A stretch of DNA of 10,024 bases. It comes from an uncultured Eubacteriales bacterium (GTDB taxonomy: Bacteria > Bacillota > Clostridia > Oscillospirales > Oscillospiraceae). The notes under the pieces were generated by a model that was not told the origin of the DNA, made no database searches, and worked only from the letters and a program-made list of their open reading frames with translations. This document shows, piece by piece, positions 7,333-10,024 of the stretch (the stretch's first letter is position 1; every line of letters starts with the position of its first letter). The position numbers and the translations under genes are program-made. The stretch lies in NCBI GenBank assembly GCA_900549885.1, contig URQA01000092.1, positions 1-10,024 of the forward strand, given 5' to 3'.

Positions 7333-7935
7333 ATGAGTAAGCTCACGGAAAAACAGCAGCAGATCTACGACTTCATCCTGGACTTCTCCCAGGAGCACGG
7401 TTATCCCCCTTCTGTCCGGGAGATCGCTCAGGCGGTAGATCTAAAATCCCCGTCCACCGTCCACTTTCACCTCAAGGGGCTGCGCCAAGCGGGACTTATC
7501 ACCCAGGCGGAAGGAAAAACCCGTGCTATTTCTGTCACAGACGGGACCCACAACCGCCGGGACCAGGTTCCCCTGCTGGGCTATGTGGCGGCCGGCTCTC
7601 CCATTTTGGCCCAGGAGAACATTGAAGAATACCTGACATTTGACACCGGCGGCCTCACAGGCGAACATTTCGCTCTGAAAGTCCGGGGAGAATCCATGCT
7701 GGAGGCCGGCATCCTGCCCGGGGATGTGGTGGTGGTCCACCAGCAACAGATGGTTCACAATGGAGATATCGTGGTAGCCTTGTTTGAAGATGAGGCCACC
7801 GTCAAGACTTACCGCCGGGAAAACGGCCATATATGGCTCTATCCGGAGAACTCCAGTCCAGAGTACCAGCCCATCGACGGAGAGGGCTGCTCCATCCTGG
7901 GGCGGGTGGTGGCGGTAGTTCGCCGGTATCCATGA
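7333..7935 (+). CDS. lexA: LexA SOS repressor (200 aa)
   Basis: Repressor of the DNA-damage response; it dimerises on SOS boxes and self-cleaves when stimulated by RecA filaments. The N-terminal winged helix-turn-helix (1-66) has the typical start KLTEKQQQIYDFI and the segment PSVREIAQAVDLKSPSTVHF. The C-terminal S24-type peptidase domain carries the Ala87-Gly88 cleavage site in YVAAGSP, the catalytic Ser121 in RGESM and the general base Lys158 in ATVKTYRR. All catalytic residues are present and the length is normal for the family. The ATG is preceded by AAGGAGG with 7-base spacing. It is transcribed alone: own promoter with LexA box upstream, strong terminator 9 bases downstream, and the divergent marR operon on the other side. 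Confidence 0.97.
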   Translation: MSKLTEKQQQIYDFILDFSQEHGYPPSVREIAQAVDLKSPSTVHFHLKGLRQAGLITQAEGKTRAISVTDGTHNRRDQVPLLGYVAAGSPILAQENIEEYLTFDTGGLTGEHFALKVRGESMLEAGILPGDVVVVHQQQMVHNGDIVVALFEDEATVKTYRRENGHIWLYPENSSPEYQPIDGEGCSILGRVVAVVRRYP

Positions 7936-7944
7936 AACATCAGG

Positions 7945-7986
7945 AGCGGGCGGGGCGCTGAAGGTGCCCCGCCCGCTTTTCCTGTT
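7945..7986 (+). terminator. Intrinsic terminator of lexA
   Basis: Perfect 12-bp GC-rich stem AGCGGGCGGGGC (7945-7956) / GCCCCGCCCGCT (7966-7977) with a 9-base loop, followed by TTTTCCTGTTT. It begins 9 bases after the lexA stop. Confidence 0.92.
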
Positions 7987-8013
7987 TATTCTGGAACATT
8001 CTTTTAAAATTGT

Positions 8014-8049
8014 CTTGGGCGCAGTTCGCCATTTTGAACTGCGCCCAAG
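8014..8049. repeat. Perfect 14-bp inverted repeat, function unknown
   Basis: CTTGGGCGCAGTTC (8014-8027) and GAACTGCGCCCAAG (8036-8049) pair fully around an 8-base GCCATTTT loop. Neither side is followed by a run of T, and a complete terminator (lexA) already lies about 30 bases upstream, so it is not an ordinary terminator. It could be a dispersed palindromic repeat or the end of a vanished mobile element; nothing in the window distinguishes these. Confidence 0.8.
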
Positions 8050-8319
8050 TAATCTATATTCTGCATAAGGATCAGTACGGCTATTGGCATTGCGCTGGCT
8101 GTCGGCTTATCCGCAGCGTCCGCCGCGGCATCAGGCAGCGTATAGCCGGGAGATAGTTCGCTCCAGACTGATGTGCTCCTTGTTGAAGATAGCATACCAT
8201 ACCCCCGGTGGATAGTGTTGAAGAAACTATCAACGTCTTATGAAAGAATTGTGAATAATTCCAACCTGCTCCTTGTGCGCATGAGGGATCCCTCTCGTTA
8301 AACTGGAATATATTACCTC
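8050..8319. other. Intergenic stretch without a supported gene
   Basis: About 270 bases with no ORF having a ribosome binding site or recognised motif. Two minor structures are visible: GATAGT (8211-8216) pairing with ACTATC (8226-8231), and a GAATT/AATTC hairpin near 8246-8261. Short open pieces exist on both strands (for example a minus-strand piece at 8131-8226 with no start codon) but I could not assign them to any family; they may be remnants or chance. Confidence 0.5.
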
Positions 8320-8348
8320 TTGCAATTCTGCCCGCCTGGTGATATGAT
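8320..8348 (+). promoter_or_regulatory. SigA-type promoter of the uracil permease leader
   Basis: -35 TTGCAA (8320-8325), a 17-base spacer, and -10 TATGAT (8343-8348). Transcription would start near 8355, leaving a leader of about 160 bases before the permease ATG. Confidence 0.78.
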
Positions 8349-8370
8349 AAGTCGAAATGTGGAAGGAGAG

Positions 8371-8419
8371 GGTCAACATGTTTGCATACCGGCTGGAGTT
8401 TGAAAACGGTCTGTTGACC
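8371..8419 (+). promoter_or_regulatory. Leader hairpin (possible pause hairpin) before the U-rich stretch
   Basis: GGTCAACA (8371-8378) pairs perfectly with TGTTGACC (8412-8419) around a 33-base loop. The 5' arm covers the bases between the leader Shine-Dalgarno and its ATG, including the A of the ATG. The 3' arm ends about 10 bases before the run of five T at 8430-8434. It could pause polymerase or mask leader translation. The pairing is seen in the sequence; the role is inference. Confidence 0.45.
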
Positions 8420-8449
8420 ATGGAGCCTCTTTTTCCCCGGCTGGGGTAA
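8378..8449 (+). CDS. Putative 23-residue leader peptide of the uracil permease
   Basis: Short ORF beginning MFAYRLEFENGLLTMEP and ending in LFPRLG. It is preceded by GGAAGGAGAGGG (8361-8372), a good Shine-Dalgarno about 8-10 bases before the ATG, and lies about 23 bases after the predicted transcription start. Its stop TAA (8447-8449) directly abuts the terminator stem, so a ribosome finishing the ORF would cover the 5' arm and prevent termination. Codons near the end include CCT CTT TTT CCC, a pyrimidine-rich tract where polymerase might slow when UTP is low. There is no resemblance to a known protein; the evidence is position and signals, not homology. It could still be chance. Confidence 0.5.
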   Translation: MFAYRLEFENGLLTMEPLFPRLG

Positions 8450-8483
8450 GACAATCGCCATTTTGGTGGTTGTCTCTTTTTTT
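8449..8483 (+). terminator. Attenuator-type intrinsic terminator upstream of the permease
   Basis: Stem of 11 bp: A plus GACAATCGCC (8449-8459) with GGTGGTTGTC plus T (8465-8475), including two G-U pairs, an ATTTT loop, then CTTTTTTT (8476-8483). It lies between the promoter and the permease ATG on the same strand, so it must be conditional for the permease to be expressed from this promoter. I looked for a PyrR-binding hairpin (loop of the UCCNGNGAGG kind) and for a segment pairing with the 5' arm, and found neither. Confidence 0.83.
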
Positions 8484-8515
8484 GCCCGGCCAAATGAGAG
8501 AAAGGGAGAGAGAAT

Positions 8516-9949
8516 ATGAACAGCCAAGAACCCATCCGCGACGCGCGGAAACTGGGCACGCCCAAGATGCTCCTACTGGGACTTCAGCACATGTTCGCCA
8601 TGTTCGGCGCCACTGTGCTGGTCCCCATCCTAGTCAATTCTTACGGTCTGCCCCTGAACATCCAGACCACCTTGTTTTTCGCCGGCCTCGGCACATTGTT
8701 CTTCCACGTGTGCACCAAAATGAAGGTACCCGCCTTTCTGGGTTCCTCCTTCGCCTTCCTGGGCGGCTTTGAGGCGGTAGCCAACCTGTCCTCCGGCAAG
8801 TATGCCGACATGGCCGCCTCGGAAAAGCTCCAGTACGCCTGCGGCGGCATCGTCATCGCCGGCCTGCTATACGTCGTCCTGGCCGCCATCATCAAGGCCG
8901 TCGGCGTGAAGAAGGTCATGCGCTTTCTGCCCCCGGTGGTCACCGGCCCCATCATCATCCTCATCGGCCTGAACCTGGCCCCCTCCGCCGTCAACAACGC
9001 CAAGACCTGCTGGTGGCTGGCCCTGGTGGCCATGGCTATCATCATTGTAGCCAACATCTGGGGCCGCGGCATGATTAAGATCATCCCCATCCTGCTGGGC
9101 GTGGTGGGCGCGTACATCGTGGCAGTCATTGCCAACGCGCTGGGCGCCACCGCCCTGGACTCTGCAGGCAATGTAGTGCCTCTGATGGACTTCTCCGGCT
9201 TGGCTGGAACCGGTATCGTGGGGCTGCAGCCCTTCCTTACCGACTTCGGCGGCTCCGTGGCCAAGTTTGACCTGACCTCCATCCTGGTCATGGCCCCCAT
9301 CGCCATCGCCTCCATGATGGAGCACATCGGCGATATGTCCGCCATCTCCGCCACCGTTGGCTCCAACTTCATCCAGGACCCCGGCCTGCACCGCACCCTC
9401 ATCGGCGACGGCATCGCCACCTCCCTGGCCGGACTGTTTGGCGGCCCAGCCAACACCACCTACGGCGAGAATACCGGCGTGCTGGTCCTCTCCCGGGTGC
9501 ATGACCCCAGGGTCATCCGGCTGGCCGCCGTCTACGCGCTGGTTCTGTCCTTCTCCCCCGCCTTTGCCGCGGTGGTCAGCTCCATCCCCTCTGCCATCAT
9601 CGGCGGCGTGAGCTTCATCCTCTACGGTATGATCTCCGCCATCGGCGTGCGCAACGTGGTGGAAAATCAGGTGGACTTTACCAACAGCCGCAACCTCATC
9701 ATCGCCGCCGTGATTCTTGTGTGCGGTCTGGGCTTCTCCGGTGGCTTGACTTTCACCATCGGTTCTGCCCACATCACTCTGACCTCTCTAGCTATCGCCG
9801 CTATCGCCGGCATTGCCTTGAACGCCATCCTGCCTGGAAAAGACTATGAGTTTGGCGTCAACCCTGAGGGGGACAAAAACCAGGGCATCGCCATCGATCC
9901 CGCCGGTGACAAGAATCAGAGCGCCGACGAATCCGACGAAGAGAATTAA
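8516..9949 (+). CDS. uraA: UraA-type uracil permease (NCS2 family, 477 aa)
   Basis: Nucleobase:cation symporter-2 membrane protein, expected to import uracil with protons. The N-terminal signature GLQHMFAMFGATVLVPILV (22-40) is typical of the uracil branch. Substrate- and proton-coupling residues of E. coli UraA have clear counterparts: MEHIGDMSAIS (E269, H270; the UraA Glu241/His245 region) and NTTYGENTGVL (E318; UraA Glu290), followed by SRVHDPRV. Hydrophobic segments fit the 14-helix fold. The hydrophilic C-terminal tail (443-477) is acidic and holds a short imperfect repeat, NPEGDKNQ (449-456) and DPAGDKNQ (461-468). The start is supported by AAAGGGAG (8501-8508) about 7 bases before the ATG. 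Expression appears to pass through the leader terminator upstream. Uracil is preferred over xanthine from the N-terminal signature and Glu/His pattern, but substrate specificity in this family is not certain from sequence. Confidence 0.93.
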   Translation: MNSQEPIRDARKLGTPKMLLLGLQHMFAMFGATVLVPILVNSYGLPLNIQTTLFFAGLGTLFFHVCTKMKVPAFLGSSFAFLGGFEAVANLSSGKYADMAASEKLQYACGGIVIAGLLYVVLAAIIKAVGVKKVMRFLPPVVTGPIIILIGLNLAPSAVNNAKTCWWLALVAMAIIIVANIWGRGMIKIIPILLGVVGAYIVAVIANALGATALDSAGNVVPLMDFSGLAGTGIVGLQPFLTDFGGSVAKFDLTSILVMAPIAIASMMEHIGDMSAISATVGSNFIQDPGLHRTLIGDGIATSLAGLFGGPANTTYGENTGVLVLSRVHDPRVIRLAAVYALVLSFSPAFAAVVSSIPSAIIGGVSFILYGMISAIGVRNVVENQVDFTNSRNLIIAAVILVCGLGFSGGLTFTIGSAHITLTSLAIAAIAGIALNAILPGKDYEFGVNPEGDKNQGIAIDPAGDKNQSADESDEEN

Positions 9950-10024
9950 GCCAACTTCCGGCGACGGCCGGACGGCTCTTCTTCTGTCCCACAGAGCTTC
10001 TCGAAAGCCGCGGCAGACGGGAAT
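9946..10024 (-). CDS. Possible C-terminal end of a convergent gene (partial)
   Basis: On the minus strand a frame open from the window edge ends FPSAAAFEKLCGTEEE then PSGRRRKLA and a TAA at 9948-9946. Third codon positions are mostly G or C, as in the neighbouring genes, and the charged, basic end looks like a natural C-terminus. Its stop would overlap the permease stop in the shared TTAA, a common convergent arrangement. Only 25 residues are visible and no family is recognised. Confidence 0.38.
   Translation of the reverse strand, partial: FPSAAAFEKLCGTEEEPSGRRRKLA
9957..9982 (+). terminator. Weak candidate terminator after the permease
   Basis: TCCGGC (9957-9962) pairs with GCCGGA (9967-9972) around GACG, starting 7 bases after the permease stop, followed by a mixed pyrimidine stretch CGGCTCTTCTTCTGT rather than a clean U-tract. 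If the convergent gene is real this lies inside its coding sequence and may be incidental. Confidence 0.3.

Noticed and set aside
8050..8151. Plus-strand hydrophobic run STAIGIALAVGLSAASAAA ending in a stop, reminiscent of ATP synthase c subunits
   Set aside because: No start codon with ribosome binding site, no conserved carboxylate, only one short segment; Ala/Gly-rich strings arise easily in GC-rich DNA.
8131..8226. Minus-strand open piece containing IFNKEHISLERTISRLYAA before a stop
   Set aside because: It looks protein-like but is only about 31 codons, has no start codon and matches no family I recognise; may be a gene remnant or chance.
8355..8450. PyrR-binding element or purine riboswitch in the permease leader
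   Set aside because: GAGAGG occurs at 8366-8371 but without the preceding UCC and flanking stem of a PyrR site, and no three-way junction of a purine aptamer could be drawn.
8867..9772. 301-codon minus-strand ORF rich in Gly, Asp and His
   Set aside because: Antisense shadow of the permease gene created by its GC-rich codons; low-complexity composition, no motifs, no ribosome binding site.
1..10024. CRISPR array, tRNA/rRNA genes, intact insertion sequence or phage genes
   Set aside because: No regularly spaced repeats, no cloverleaf or rRNA signature and no transposase, integrase or phage motifs were seen on either strand.

Overview
The window looks like chromosomal DNA from a high-GC Gram-positive gut anaerobe of the class Clostridia, plausibly Oscillospiraceae (Flavonifractor/Pseudoflavonifractor-like). 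This is inferred from GC-rich third codon positions, strong AAGGAGG ribosome binding sites, a LexA box of the Bacillus/Clostridium type (GAAC-N4-GTTY), a FeoB followed by a small Cys-rich partner, and a MarR-controlled pair of ABC half-exporters. Species assignment is not possible from the sequence alone.

Layout. 1-2126 (+): the 3' part of a ferrous-iron uptake operon, with feoB cut by the left window edge and followed by a 52-residue FeoB-associated Cys-rich membrane protein and a terminator. 2158-2584: no intact gene, but a decayed minus-strand fragment of an ABC ATPase and a terminator for the next operon. 2585-7100 (-): a three-gene operon read right to left, marR regulator, 597-aa ABC half-exporter, 733-aa ABC half-exporter. 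7101-7332: divergent control region with a well-formed promoter on each strand, candidate MarR operators on one side and a LexA box on the other. 7333-7935 (+): lexA with a strong terminator. 7981-8319: no confident gene, one perfect 14-bp inverted repeat. 8320-9949 (+): promoter, a long leader and a UraA-type uracil permease. At the right edge there may be the last residues of a convergent minus-strand gene.

How the genes work together. FeoB and its small partner import Fe2+. The two half-exporters have complementary defects in their ATP sites (597-aa: Walker-B Glu and H-loop His replaced; 733-aa: intact Walker B and H-loop but a non-canonical signature), so they should form one asymmetric heterodimeric efflux pump repressed by the MarR protein. 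LexA represses itself and SOS genes. The permease takes up uracil (or a related base).

The most interesting non-coding signal is the permease leader. A good promoter is followed by a Shine-Dalgarno, a 23-codon ORF containing a pyrimidine/U-rich stretch, and an intrinsic terminator whose stem begins at the base next to the leader stop codon. This is the layout expected of transcription attenuation coupled to leader-peptide translation, similar in logic to enterobacterial pyrBI. The most unusual protein feature is an insertion of about 120 residues between the membrane and ATPase domains of the 733-aa exporter, carrying two W-A-W-K-containing repeats.
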